The notes: a model not told the origin generated them from the letters alone. A stretch of DNA of 39,674 nt from Pseudomonadota bacterium (GCA_027487685.1 JAIYDC010000082.1:1-39674); one strand, 5' to 3'; positions 26,383 through 34,517 are shown, counted from the stretch's first letter. Numbers and translations are program-made.

Positions 26383-27501
26383 ATGAAACGACGAGAATTC
26401 CTATTCCACCTACCGGCGGGCCTTATTCTTGCAAACGCCTGCTCCTTCGCAAGGACCCGGAATGATTCCCAGCTCCGTGGGCAAGTGTTCGTTGCTGGAG
26501 TGATTCCGGCTGAAGTTCCGAAGGTCAAGTACTTCGAAGTCCTTCCAGACGCCGAAAGCTACCTGGTTTTTTTTAATGCTGCAGGAAGTGTTCGGCGCGC
26601 CGGCGTACCCTTCGAGGTTCACTCCGTAATGCATAACCCAAAACAAAATAACTTAGCCCTTCTAGTTCCCAAATGGGGACAGTCCCTTGCCATTTTTGAT
26701 CTGAAGCGATGGGAAACGAAGCAGCTCATCTCTGTGCGAGGAGAAAAAAGACGTTTTTTTGGTCATGCAGTTTGGGAAGACAACGGGGATTTCTTTTGGG
26801 TTACTGAACGCGACGACCTTAATCGGCGCAGCCTGGTGTCTCGCTGGTCAAAGGACCTGCGCCAGGACCGAGGCCACCTGACCAACTCCGACTACGCACA
26901 CGAGGTACAGTGGACACAAGAGGGGCAACTGTTGGTTGCGAACTCAGGCACTCCGTTTGCAAGTCCAGGACTTAGCTGGATTAACCCAACCTCGGGCAAG
27001 GTCGATCGTTTTATTGATTGTAAATCCACCGAGGCTCTACGCTACATACCTCACTTTATTCAGCTACCATCTCTTGGAAAGGTCTTCGGAATTGGTAAGA
27101 ACAATCAGGAGAAGAACGAATCGCTCCTGCTCTCGGTCGAAGTTGGAACAGGAAGAGTGCGCGCGTTGCCGGTTCCCGAATGGGCGCGGCCCCAGTTCCG
27201 GGGCGAATCAATCTCGATTGGCTTCGATGAGATAACCAAACAACTCATCGTCACATCGATGGGGGGAGACGGATTCCAGACACTCTGGAACCCCGAGAAA
27301 GAAGAGTTCATCGGTGGTAGTTCAGGTATGGAAAGCCGAGGAGTTATGTGCCACCGCGGAGAGGTCTTTATTACCTGCAATCGAGGGCGAACAATTAGGG
27401 GAATTTCAAACGAACCCCTGATTAAAGAACCGTTTTCCGCTTCGGACCTCGATCCTGCTCTATGGGAGTGGGGGTCGCACATTGGCCGGCTTTACCTTTA
27501 G
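26383..27501 (+). CDS. DUF1513 beta-propeller protein, Tat-exported
   Basis: A 372-residue protein starting with a twin-arginine signal (MKRREFLFHLPAGLILANAC). A cysteine at residue 20 could make it a lipoprotein, but the lipobox is poor. The body looks like a beta-propeller of the DUF1513 family: FFGHAVWEDNGDFFWVTE (typical of blade transitions in that family), LLVANSGTPF, and an end motif WEWGSHIGRLYL. DUF1513 proteins usually travel with an iron uptake system (Efe/imelysin); none of those genes is here, so the role is unclear. It stands alone between lon/solute-binding genes and the receiver gene. Confidence 0.75.
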   Translation: MKRREFLFHLPAGLILANACSFARTRNDSQLRGQVFVAGVIPAEVPKVKYFEVLPDAESYLVFFNAAGSVRRAGVPFEVHSVMHNPKQNNLALLVPKWGQSLAIFDLKRWETKQLISVRGEKRRFFGHAVWEDNGDFFWVTERDDLNRRSLVSRWSKDLRQDRGHLTNSDYAHEVQWTQEGQLLVANSGTPFASPGLSWINPTSGKVDRFIDCKSTEALRYIPHFIQLPSLGKVFGIGKNNQEKNESLLLSVEVGTGRVRALPVPEWARPQFRGESISIGFDEITKQLIVTSMGGDGFQTLWNPEKEEFIGGSSGMESRGVMCHRGEVFITCNRGRTIRGISNEPLIKEPFSASDLDPALWEWGSHIGRLYL

Positions 27502-27574
27502 AAGAAGTGACTGAGCGAAATAGTCGGCGGGCGTTTTCCTTTTCTTCTCCGCAATCTTTGTTATCCTAGTAAGC

Positions 27575-27955
27575 ATGGGCCAATTTGCAGGGATGAGAAT
27601 TGTGATCGTCGACGACTCGGAATTTTCCCGAAGTCTTATACGCAAGATGCTGGTGGAAGAAGGTATCTCCGTCGTCGGTGAGGCCGGAAGTGCAGAATCC
27701 GCAATCGCCGTGATCAAGGAAAGTAAGCCGAACGTTGTTATCACCGACATTGTCATGCCGGAAGTAAGTGGCATCGAGCTTACGGAAAAGATCACACAGA
27801 ACGCAGACGACATTGCTGTCATAGTTATTTCTTCGTTATCTCAAGAGCACATCGTCCTCGAGGCAATAGGTGCAGGGGCGAGCGATTTTATTGCGAAACC
27901 GATTCAGAAACAGCAACTCCTCGACTCCCTGGAAAAGGTCTTTACCAGCAAGTAA
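27575..27955 (+). CDS. single-domain CheY-like response regulator
   Basis: A 126-residue receiver domain only. Acidic pocket Asp13-Asp14 (VDDSE), phosphoacceptor Asp58 (ITDIVMP), conserved Ser87 (VISS) and Lys108 (AKPI) are all present. The rest of the sequence, with no output domain, fits a CheY-type diffusible signal. The next gene, 13 bases downstream, encodes a CheX/CheC-like protein. The first ATG has no ribosome-binding site; a TATCCT box ends 7 bases before it. The alternative Met7 (27593) is preceded immediately by AGGG, too close to be useful. Confidence 0.92.
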   Translation: MGQFAGMRIVIVDDSEFSRSLIRKMLVEEGISVVGEAGSAESAIAVIKESKPNVVITDIVMPEVSGIELTEKITQNADDIAVIVISSLSQEHIVLEAIGAGASDFIAKPIQKQQLLDSLEKVFTSK

Positions 27956-27968
27956 CCCAGAGGAGAAC

Positions 27969-28403
27969 ATGGAACTTTCTAAACCTATTGAATTGGCACG
28001 CATCGACGAAATCCGGATACTTTATAACGTCCGACTTCTCTATCGCCACGACCTGAATCCTATGTACTCTAAGGATAACCTGAGGGTTCAGTTTGACCTT
28101 AATGGCGAAATCCGTGGTACAATCACCTGCTACCTATGCCTTGATGACCGGGAGCTATCACAATCGGAAAGGAACTTCCTGTTCCCGCTTTTTGTAGAGT
28201 CGATGAATATACTCGTTGGTCGACAGATTACTTTAGACAACGAACTCGCCGCTTACCACCTAACGATGTCCCCTCCACGACTCTCGATGATTCCCCGTGA
28301 GATCAACTCATCCTACAGGTCAATGACCCAAAAATATGATTTAGAGCTTGAAGATTTGACTTACAACATCCTTACTGAATATAGCCTTGAAGCGTTTAAC
28401 TAA
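27969..28403 (+). CDS. CheX/CheC-like chemotaxis phosphatase-related protein
   Basis: A 144-residue protein. The segment FVESMNILVGRQITLDNELA (75-94) carries a Glu-x-x-Asn (Glu77, Asn80), the catalytic pair of CheC/CheX/FliY phosphatases, followed by LTMSPPRL (98-105), close to the L-ISPP stretch after that helix in CheX. An earlier RGTITCYLCLD beta segment also fits the fold. Such proteins dephosphorylate CheY-P, and the upstream gene is a CheY-like receiver. The start at 27969 follows AGAGGAG with 4-base spacing; a longer frame overlaps the receiver gene and is not used. The assignment rests on pattern and context and is moderate. Confidence 0.6.
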   Translation: MELSKPIELARIDEIRILYNVRLLYRHDLNPMYSKDNLRVQFDLNGEIRGTITCYLCLDDRELSQSERNFLFPLFVESMNILVGRQITLDNELAAYHLTMSPPRLSMIPREINSSYRSMTQKYDLELEDLTYNILTEYSLEAFN

Positions 28404-28411
28404 GGCGAAGT

Positions 28412-28729
28412 ATGAAAACGGTAATCCAGTCTCTGGGCCTTCTTACGGCGTTTTTTCTGATCCTCTCCATCACGGTAAAAGGGACTCCTGTCTTTGACCA
28501 CCTCTATGGCCTTACGGCACCAGTGACTAGGGGAGCACAATCATGGGTGGAAAACTTCCTTTTCCTTTCAGTCAAAAATACCCGAACTTACTCAAAGAAG
28601 ATTTTCGAGAACTCCTTACCTAGAGTTAGTGGTGGTAAGCTTCGAGCCTCGAATGAGGTCGGAGATTCGGCGGAGTTGGTTTCAGAAAAGGATAAAGAAC
28701 GTTTAGAGGCCCTCATAAAGAACCATTAA
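28412..28729 (+). CDS. small membrane-anchored protein, function unknown
   Basis: A 105-residue protein with one N-terminal hydrophobic helix (about 5-23) that may be a signal anchor, then a charged C-terminal half. No domain is recognised. It lies 8 bases after the CheX/CheC-like gene on the same strand, with AAGG before the ATG, so it is likely the third gene of that operon. It converges with the small secreted-protein gene at 28753. Confidence 0.6.
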   Translation: MKTVIQSLGLLTAFFLILSITVKGTPVFDHLYGLTAPVTRGAQSWVENFLFLSVKNTRTYSKKIFENSLPRVSGGKLRASNEVGDSAELVSEKDKERLEALIKNH

Positions 28730-28752
28730 GCCCCATCACTAGGTCCAAATCC

Positions 28753-28914
28753 TTATTGAGCAGTGGCAGTCTGAGTGGGCGTCGAGGTAGGGTTAGGTGT
28801 TGATTTTGGATTTGTCCTCTCACCCTCGCTCATCTGCTCACATTCCGTAATTGTCTCTACTGCGAATGAAGCCGAGATGATGCCGATACAAACGAAGAAA
28901 ATAAGTACTTTCAT
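28753..28914 (-). CDS. small secreted protein 1 with C-terminal ATAQ
   Basis: A 53-residue protein with a signal peptide (MKVLIFFVCIGIISASFAVE), then ECEQMSEGERTNPK and a Pro/Thr-rich tail ending TQTATAQ. A strong AGGGAGG sits 5 bases before the ATG, which makes it a convincing gene despite its size. It is the third and last of three related small proteins in this region; the first part aligns with the 29090 protein (C-x-x-M-x-E then R-x-N-P-K). Function unknown. Confidence 0.75.
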   Translation of the reverse strand: MKVLIFFVCIGIISASFAVETITECEQMSEGERTNPKSTPNPTSTPTQTATAQ

Positions 28915-29040
28915 GAAAACCTCCCTAAAAGTTTCAATTCTTATACTTACAAGCTTCGTGCCAGGTCTGACGGTATAAGTAGGAGATATTTTTTAGGAGT
29001 CGGAAGAGGTTATGTCGAAAGGTTGAAGGGCCGCGAATAA

Positions 29041-29073
29041 AATCAACAGGGGAATCTAAATCCCCTGTTGATT
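29041..29073 (-). terminator. terminator after small secreted protein 2
   Basis: A perfect 13-base inverted repeat (AATCAACAGGGGA / TCCCCTGTTGATT) with a 7-base loop. On the minus strand it is followed by TTATTCG, giving a short T-rich tract. It lies 16 bases past the stop of the gene at 29090. Confidence 0.75.
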
Positions 29074-29089
29074 AGTACACGAATGTCTT

Positions 29090-29272
29090 TTACTGAGCGG
29101 TTGCATTGCCGCGGACGTTTCTAGGTCTAGGCCGTTGAGTTCCGAGGTTCACTTTCGGGTTATTCCGGAAGCTGGATTCCCTCATCATCGCGCAATCTGT
29201 GCTGCTCTCAGCTGCGATTGCCGAGGTACTCAGGATTGATAACAACATAAGAACAGTTAATAGCTTACTCAT
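29090..29272 (-). CDS. small secreted protein 2 with C-terminal ATAQ
   Basis: A 60-residue protein: signal peptide MSKLLTVLMLLSILSTSAIAA, then DCAMMRESSFRNNPK and a basic Arg/Pro stretch ending GNATAQ. The start is set at 29272, after GGGGGA, rather than a longer in-frame start that would spoil the signal peptide. It shares the Cys-Met-Glu-Arg-x-Asn-Pro pattern and final ATAQ with the protein at 28753. Function unknown. Confidence 0.75.
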   Translation of the reverse strand: MSKLLTVLMLLSILSTSAIAAESSTDCAMMRESSFRNNPKVNLGTQRPRPRNVRGNATAQ

Positions 29273-29417
29273 AGTTTTCCCCCAGGAGATAGTCTGCTGA
29301 GAAATAAGCAAATCGGCCGCCAGAGTAACCTTTAGGTAAGTGTGCGAAATAGAATAAAGTGTTGTCGATTTATTAAACAGGGCAAAGAAAAGTGTCGAAA
29401 AATTGTTCGATGAAAGA

Positions 29418-29444
29418 CCGGCGGAACCAGAGAGGCGCCGCCGG
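29418..29444 (-). terminator. GC-rich hairpin, probable terminator
   Basis: CCGGCGG and CCGCCGG form a 7-base stem with a 13-base loop, followed on the minus strand by TCTTTCATCG. It lies about 15 bases past the stop of the gene at 29459. The T tract is poor, so it may act with Rho or as an mRNA-end stabiliser. Confidence 0.5.
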
Positions 29445-29458
29445 ATTACAAAAGATGT

Positions 29459-29728
29459 TTACTGTTTGGTCGCATTCTGGCGAGCCTTGCGCCCGCCACG
29501 ATTTGGAGAGTTTAAGTCTTTTGAGCCCTCGCTATGATGCTGGGCCATGCACGCCTTAAAACAAGGACCACATCCAACAACGCTTGGGGCCTGGCATGGG
29601 TCCGTTGTAGTCGAGGGATTACGCTCACCAAGCATTGTATTCCGCTGGACTGGAGAACCGGTACCAGGTCCCATGGCAAAGCTAAGTGAAGAGGTTGCGA
29701 GTAGGGCGATGAGAAAATATATTTTCAT
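29459..29728 (-). CDS. small secreted protein 3 with C-terminal ATKQ
   Basis: An 89-residue protein with signal peptide MKIYFLIALLATSSLSFA, the motif MLGERNP (32-38), a Cys cluster (CQAPSVVGCGPCFKAC, about 45-60) and a basic tail ending RQNATKQ. AAGGAG lies close before the ATG. It starts 10 bases after the end of the RHS-repeat gene and is surely in the same transcript. It shares the ATxQ ending and ER-N-P motif with the two downstream small proteins but is longer by the Cys-rich insert. Confidence 0.75.
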   Translation of the reverse strand: MKIYFLIALLATSSLSFAMGPGTGSPVQRNTMLGERNPSTTTDPCQAPSVVGCGPCFKACMAQHHSEGSKDLNSPNRGGRKARQNATKQ

Positions 29729-29738
29729 GGATCTCTCC

Positions 29739-31367
29739 TTACATGTTTAAGTTAACGCCGGCAGGCTTAACAATTGTGAGCAAGTTCTGAAAGGCTTGAG
29801 TCACCTGGAGCGCCATCTTATGGCCAGCACTCGACTCCACTTTTTTAATTTCGCCGTAATTGTCGTAGGCGACATTGATCTTGCCGACTTTTTCCATCTC
29901 GATCTCAACCGGCTTACCAAGAGAATTGTACTTGAAAGCGAGTACACGACGTGAGGTTTCTGATTCCTGGTCAACCATCTTCGAGATCTTACCCTTCGTA
30001 TCGTAAATCAGGAAAACAGTCTTACCAAGGTTATTCATGGCCTTGACCAAATTACCCTTGGCATCGTATTCAAACGAGGTTGTACCTTCGTTGTTGACGA
30101 CCTTCTTAATTTTCTTAATCGCGGCGTCGTATTCGATGTTGACGAAATCACCTTTTGTCGACGATTTCTTAGTGAGAAGACCATCACTATTGTACTCAAA
30201 ATTTGTGACATGGTTACCCCGGGCAATCTTCAGTGGTAGAGAATTCTCTCCAAAGATTGTATCGGTTTTGATGCTATTAATGTCTGTCAGAATACGGTAA
30301 GTATAACGGGCACCATCGGCAGTAGTCTTCGTTTCGTACTCATAACGGTTTGCAACCGGTTTCCCATCGAAGCCAGGCTTCGTGACAGTTGTCCAATAAT
30401 GATTCTCAGCATTTTTGGGATCGGCCCCATACTGATACTTTGTCTGCTCTCCGTTTCGGTCGACAACCTCAGTAACGAAGAAAGTATTATGATCGTAAGA
30501 GATTTTCAAACTAGTCTTGTCACCGTAACGGATCTGGGAAAGATTGTGGGATTTATCATAGCCATACTCGTAGGCATTGTCGCCTATGTCATTAGAGTAT
30601 GACAGGTTAGACTCATCGTACTTGTAGGATGCCTTTTTATCCCCAGAAGACCAAATCTCTTTAACCAGCCCACCCGGGTACCACGAAAAGAATATCTGCT
30701 TGGCCTGGGAATCTTTGATCGACTCGAGTTTTCCTTCCTTGTAGTTGAAACCAACGAAGTAGCCGGATTTATCGGTGATCTTCGTAAGCTGACCTGTCGG
30801 ATTAAAGAAGTCTGCTCGTCCGTCAGTATGGACCCTCCGGTAGCCATCTTTAGTCACAAAAAGCTCCTGAGGTCCGCGGTCGTTAGAGTAAAGTACTGAC
30901 CCTGTCGCAACTGTCGCCTGAACTCCGAAGTTTACAGAGTAGGTGTGCCGAAGTTCAGCATTATTGGCAAGTTTTTGGATGAGATCGCTTGAAGACTTGT
31001 CCGAAAGGGCGGTCTTCTTCTTCATTTCAGTCACGATCTTTGTAGCAGCAGCGACAGCATCGACCGGAGTCTTAGGCGTAAAACGTGTCTTGGCGCCTGA
31101 GCCATGCTCGTGGACGATGATCGAACCGTCGGCGGAGATCTCCAGTTTGGTCTCGAATTCACTACCCCAGCCGAATCCGAACCAGCCTACATCCGTGGAC
31201 TTTGAATTGTACGTCCGAGTAATTTCAAGTTTTTTACCACCGCCGGGCACCACAATATCTGTGTAAGAGATGTAGAAGTTCCCGTTTTTGAGATTGACTC
31301 CAGCATGGGCCAAGGACGTGGCAAGGAGCGCAACCAGAGTGAGAGAGAATCCTTTCATAAACATCAT
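29739..31367 (-). CDS. secreted RHS/YD-repeat protein, compact form
   Basis: A 542-residue protein with a signal peptide (KGFSLTLVALLATSLAHAG), then a DUF6531-type start (VNLKNGNFYISYTDIVVPGG, LEITRTYNSKS, GWFGFGWGSEFE), then many YD-type repeats such as YKYDESNLSYSND, YDKSHNLSQIRYG and FEYDAKGNLVKAMNNLGKT. It lacks the conserved RHS core box and a C-terminal toxin of long Rhs proteins, and ends at about residue 542. ATG 31367 is chosen because AAGGTGG lies 4 bases upstream. A sigma-28-like promoter lies just before it. It could be a surface or exported adhesion-like beta-cage; there is no evidence for toxin activity. Confidence 0.8.
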   Translation of the reverse strand: MMFMKGFSLTLVALLATSLAHAGVNLKNGNFYISYTDIVVPGGGKKLEITRTYNSKSTDVGWFGFGWGSEFETKLEISADGSIIVHEHGSGAKTRFTPKTPVDAVAAATKIVTEMKKKTALSDKSSSDLIQKLANNAELRHTYSVNFGVQATVATGSVLYSNDRGPQELFVTKDGYRRVHTDGRADFFNPTGQLTKITDKSGYFVGFNYKEGKLESIKDSQAKQIFFSWYPGGLVKEIWSSGDKKASYKYDESNLSYSNDIGDNAYEYGYDKSHNLSQIRYGDKTSLKISYDHNTFFVTEVVDRNGEQTKYQYGADPKNAENHYWTTVTKPGFDGKPVANRYEYETKTTADGARYTYRILTDINSIKTDTIFGENSLPLKIARGNHVTNFEYNSDGLLTKKSSTKGDFVNIEYDAAIKKIKKVVNNEGTTSFEYDAKGNLVKAMNNLGKTVFLIYDTKGKISKMVDQESETSRRVLAFKYNSLGKPVEIEMEKVGKINVAYDNYGEIKKVESSAGHKMALQVTQAFQNLLTIVKPAGVNLNM

Positions 31368-31403
31368 AAATCCACCTTTTGCAGACATAGACAACCCTGA
31401 CAA

Positions 31404-31431
31404 TTATCGGTCACGGTGCCGCTAAACTTTA
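31404..31431 (-). promoter_or_regulatory. sigma-28 (FliA)-like promoter for the RHS gene
   Basis: On the minus strand TAAAGTTT (31424-31431), an exact match to the -35 of the sigma-28 consensus, then 12 bases and ACCGATAA (31404-31411), 7 of 8 to the -10. The usual spacer is 11. The -35 overlaps the tadB stop codon. Expected transcript start near 31396, about 30 bases before the ATG. The same spacing occurs at 8021-8048. Confidence 0.55.
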
Positions 31432-32396
31432 ATGTCAATTATCTTCATAATAACCCACATCCCGATACCTACCATCCCGCAGATAATGATCAGGAAAACG
31501 ATGCCTAGGACAGTGCCAAAGAGGAGAGGAAAATACTCGGGGTCACCGCTCCCGAACATCAGCATCATCATGAATGGCATTGCCCCGATTATGTAGGCCT
31601 GGATCTTCCCGGATGCGATGTAAGTATCAATCTTGAGCTGGAGCCGGACACGCTCACGGATGACAATAACGATTGTGTCGAAAACTTCGGCAAGATTACC
31701 ACCAGTTTCGCGTAGAATGTTGACACTTGTGACAAACATTTCATTGTCCTCAGTGTACAAACGCTTCTTAAGATTTTCCAAGGCCTCTTCAAGAGGAACC
31801 CCAATCTTTGCCTGTTGCAGGACAAGGTTGAATTCCTGACTTACTGGGGCAGGCATTTCGTCGACGACCATACCGATGGCCTGTGGCATGGTAAGACCCG
31901 CCCGAATACCGTTAGCAAGGAGATTTAGAGCATCGACCATTTGTACGGCATACTGTTTTTTTCGCTTATTCTCAAAGTAATCAACAATCGGCTTTGGGGA
32001 CTTCCATCCTACAAAGAACAGTACGATGGCGACAAAAATCGCGAGGGGTATTTTCCCCAGAAGTGCGATGGCGATGAATGCCATGACAGCAGATCCAAAG
32101 GACATCGCCAGAAGTGCAATGGTAATGCGATGAGGTTCAACTTCGATAAACATAATTTCGAATTTCTTAAGGATGTAGTCACGGGTACCAAAGGTCTGGT
32201 CGTCAATCCACGAGAACAACTTGACCGAGTTAATGTAGGTGTAGCCAAAAACTGCTGCACCAATAACGATAAGAAGACCTTTGACGCCGAGAACGTCTAA
32301 AAGAAGACTTATCTCTTTAGGACGCCGCGACTCCTCCTGGGCCATGACCGATGAGCTTAGAAGAAGGATAGTTGTGAAGGTAATGATGCTTCTCAT
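31422..32396 (-). CDS. tadB: TadB-type type II/IV secretion F-domain membrane protein
   Basis: A 324-residue inner-membrane platform protein for the Tad/Flp pilus. It has an N-terminal signal-like segment (MRSIITFTTILLLSSSVMAQ), helices at about 39-58 and 92-133, the T2SSF domain (about 155-250, with LLANGIRAGLTMPQA, MPAPVSQEF, GVPLEEALENLKKRL), and C-terminal helices at about 266-318. It starts 1 base after the TadZ-TadA stop. Tad systems normally also have a paralogue, TadC; no second such gene follows, so TadC must be elsewhere or absent. Confidence 0.85.
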   Translation of the reverse strand: MRSIITFTTILLLSSSVMAQEESRRPKEISLLLDVLGVKGLLIVIGAAVFGYTYINSVKLFSWIDDQTFGTRDYILKKFEIMFIEVEPHRITIALLAMSFGSAVMAFIAIALLGKIPLAIFVAIVLFFVGWKSPKPIVDYFENKRKKQYAVQMVDALNLLANGIRAGLTMPQAIGMVVDEMPAPVSQEFNLVLQQAKIGVPLEEALENLKKRLYTEDNEMFVTSVNILRETGGNLAEVFDTIVIVIRERVRLQLKIDTYIASGKIQAYIIGAMPFMMMLMFGSGDPEYFPLLFGTVLGIVFLIIICGMVGIGMWVIMKIIDIKV

Positions 32397-32397
32397 A

Positions 32398-34515
32398 CTA
32401 CTTATTCGTAAACAGGCCCCGGGGGACCTTGTACCCTTTCTTTTCGAGTGTTTCGATAAACTTCGGGATAAAACCCGTCGCCATGAATTTACCGATGATC
32501 TTGCCCTCCTTGTTCATCCCTTCCTGCTTGTAGGTAAAGATATCCTGAAGAGTTATGACTTCGCCCTGAATCCCACCGATCTCTGTTATGTAGAGGCACT
32601 TTCGAGAGCCATCGTCGAGTCGAGATTGCTGAATGATCATGTGGACTGCAGATGCGATCATTTCTTTGATCGCCTTTTGAGGAAGACCAGCACCTGCATA
32701 CTGAACGAGTGTCTCAAGACGAGAGATCGCATCACGAGGAGTGTTGGAGTGTACAGTCGTCATAGATCCGTCGTGGCCCGTGTTCATTGCCTGAAGCATG
32801 TCGAGAGTCTCGCCACCTCGACACTCGCCAACGACGATACGGTCGGGACGCATCCGTAGGGTCTGCTTAACCAGGCAACGGATATCGATGGCCCCGTCAC
32901 CCTCAAGTGACGGAGGCCTCGTTTCGAGACGAACGACATGGTCCTGCGGGAAGTTGAGCTCCGCCGAATCCTCACAGGTGATGATGCGCTCATTGGACTG
33001 GATAAATCCTCCGAGCATGTTAATCAGCGTTGTCTTACCTGAGCCAGTTCCGCCGGAGACGACGATATTTCGATGGGCCTCCACAGAGATCCTGAGGAAG
33101 TCCGCCATCTCCTCGGTCATGGCGCCGAAGGAAACCAGATCCTTATACGTCAACCGCTTATCTGGAAACTTTCGAATCGTGATACAGCAACCATCGATCG
33201 CACATGGCGGGATGATGGCATGCACTCGAGAGCCGTCAGCAAGTCGTGCATCTACATAGGGGGTCTTCTCGTCAATCCGACGCCCGATCGGTGCTACGAT
33301 TCGCTCAATGACGTTCATCACCTGCCGGTCATTGGTGAAAGTCACTTCAGACTTCTTCACTTTGCCTTTTTGTTCGTAGTAAATCTTTTTGGGGCCCACG
33401 ACCATGATTTCGGAGATGGACTTGTCAGCGAGCATGTCTTCTAAAGGACCAAGGCCCAAAGCCTCGTCGAGAATCTCCTTTACGATGCGGTTCATGTCAT
33501 CTCGGGTCGGAAGGATACTCTTAGTATCCTCTTTCCCGAGAAGCTCAACGACCATCTTCTTAGTCTGCTCCCTGAGGATGATCTTCGCTTTCGGATCATT
33601 GTCGTCTTGTTTTTTTAGATCCATCTCTTCGACTAAAGACTTATGAATTCGGCCTTTCAGGTCGGTCCATTGATCCTTCTTCTTCGCGTCGTCAGCAGCA
33701 CCTGCCTCACCGGTCCGTGCGCCGGCCTGAGCTGCTCCACTGTCTTGAGGCTTAGTCAGCCTCTCTAACGTCTTGAGAACATTTTTCTGAATGAGTTTTC
33801 GGACACAGTCGATCACCCCAGAGCCAAAGGGAGAACCCTTCGCGCCAACAAGGACCGGGGTTGATCGGGAGAGCGCAGCTATGCAGCTCGCGTCGTCTCT
33901 TGGGATGGCATGGAAGACCGGTTTTCCAATCTGCTTGCCGATTACATCCGGACTGACCGGATGGCCATTGACGGCCTGGTTCACAAGAATCTGGATCATA
34001 TCTTTAGGAAAAAGCATCGTCACCAGGTCAGTGTACATCCGCTTGCATTGGTTAACAGCTAGGAGATCTGGGGATGCGACGAGGAAAATCAACGTCGAGT
34101 ACTCCATCGCCTTAAGGGCCAGAGGTGTTAAATCGCAACCGGCGTCAATAACGATGACCGGGTAAATGTTGACCACGGCCTTCAAGACCTTACCGATTCC
34201 TTCTTCGTTCACCTGGTTAGCGGCTATCGGTTCCGTTGGCATTCCGACGTAAGAGAATCCAGCCTTGTGGTCAGCCGTAAAGAGTTGGATCGAGCGTGGA
34301 TCAATAGCACCACTAAAATCAGAGAGCTCTTTGAGGTTCTTCTTCGACTTAAGGCCCGTGATGATGTTCTGATCACCGCAAGACTTCTGGTCAAAATCAA
34401 GCAGTAGAGTCTTGGCACGCAACTCGCCGGCATAAGCAATGGCGAGATTGGCCGCGACCTGGGATTTCCCTACGCCGCCCTTGCCGCCGATGACTGTGAT
34501 TATATTCCCCGGCAT
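32398..34515 (-). CDS. fused TadZ (ParA-like) and TadA (CpaF-like) pilus ATPase
   Basis: A 705-residue fusion. Residues 1-255 are a ParA/MipZ-like ATPase of the TadZ/CpaE type: Walker A GGKGGVGKS (10-18), then IDAGCDLTP (123-131). A linker with Ala/Gly and charged residues (about 256-310) leads to a TadA/CpaF secretion ATPase (about 340-700): Walker A GGTGSGKTT (488-496), Walker B RIVVGECRGGE (559-569), and GHDGSMTTVHSNTPRDAISR (580-599). TadA powers Flp pilus assembly; TadZ localises the machine. In most Tad loci these are separate genes. Start: first ATG, just after the cpaC stop. Confidence 0.92.
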   Translation of the reverse strand: MPGNIITVIGGKGGVGKSQVAANLAIAYAGELRAKTLLLDFDQKSCGDQNIITGLKSKKNLKELSDFSGAIDPRSIQLFTADHKAGFSYVGMPTEPIAANQVNEEGIGKVLKAVVNIYPVIVIDAGCDLTPLALKAMEYSTLIFLVASPDLLAVNQCKRMYTDLVTMLFPKDMIQILVNQAVNGHPVSPDVIGKQIGKPVFHAIPRDDASCIAALSRSTPVLVGAKGSPFGSGVIDCVRKLIQKNVLKTLERLTKPQDSGAAQAGARTGEAGAADDAKKKDQWTDLKGRIHKSLVEEMDLKKQDDNDPKAKIILREQTKKMVVELLGKEDTKSILPTRDDMNRIVKEILDEALGLGPLEDMLADKSISEIMVVGPKKIYYEQKGKVKKSEVTFTNDRQVMNVIERIVAPIGRRIDEKTPYVDARLADGSRVHAIIPPCAIDGCCITIRKFPDKRLTYKDLVSFGAMTEEMADFLRISVEAHRNIVVSGGTGSGKTTLINMLGGFIQSNERIITCEDSAELNFPQDHVVRLETRPPSLEGDGAIDIRCLVKQTLRMRPDRIVVGECRGGETLDMLQAMNTGHDGSMTTVHSNTPRDAISRLETLVQYAGAGLPQKAIKEMIASAVHMIIQQSRLDDGSRKCLYITEIGGIQGEVITLQDIFTYKQEGMNKEGKIIGKFMATGFIPKFIETLEKKGYKVPRGLFTNK

Positions 34516-34517
34516 GG

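Noticed and set aside
29739-31367. Polymorphic toxin (Rhs) with immunity gene
   Set aside because: There is no conserved RHS core box, no C-terminal toxin domain, and the next gene encodes an exported protein, not a cytosolic immunity protein.
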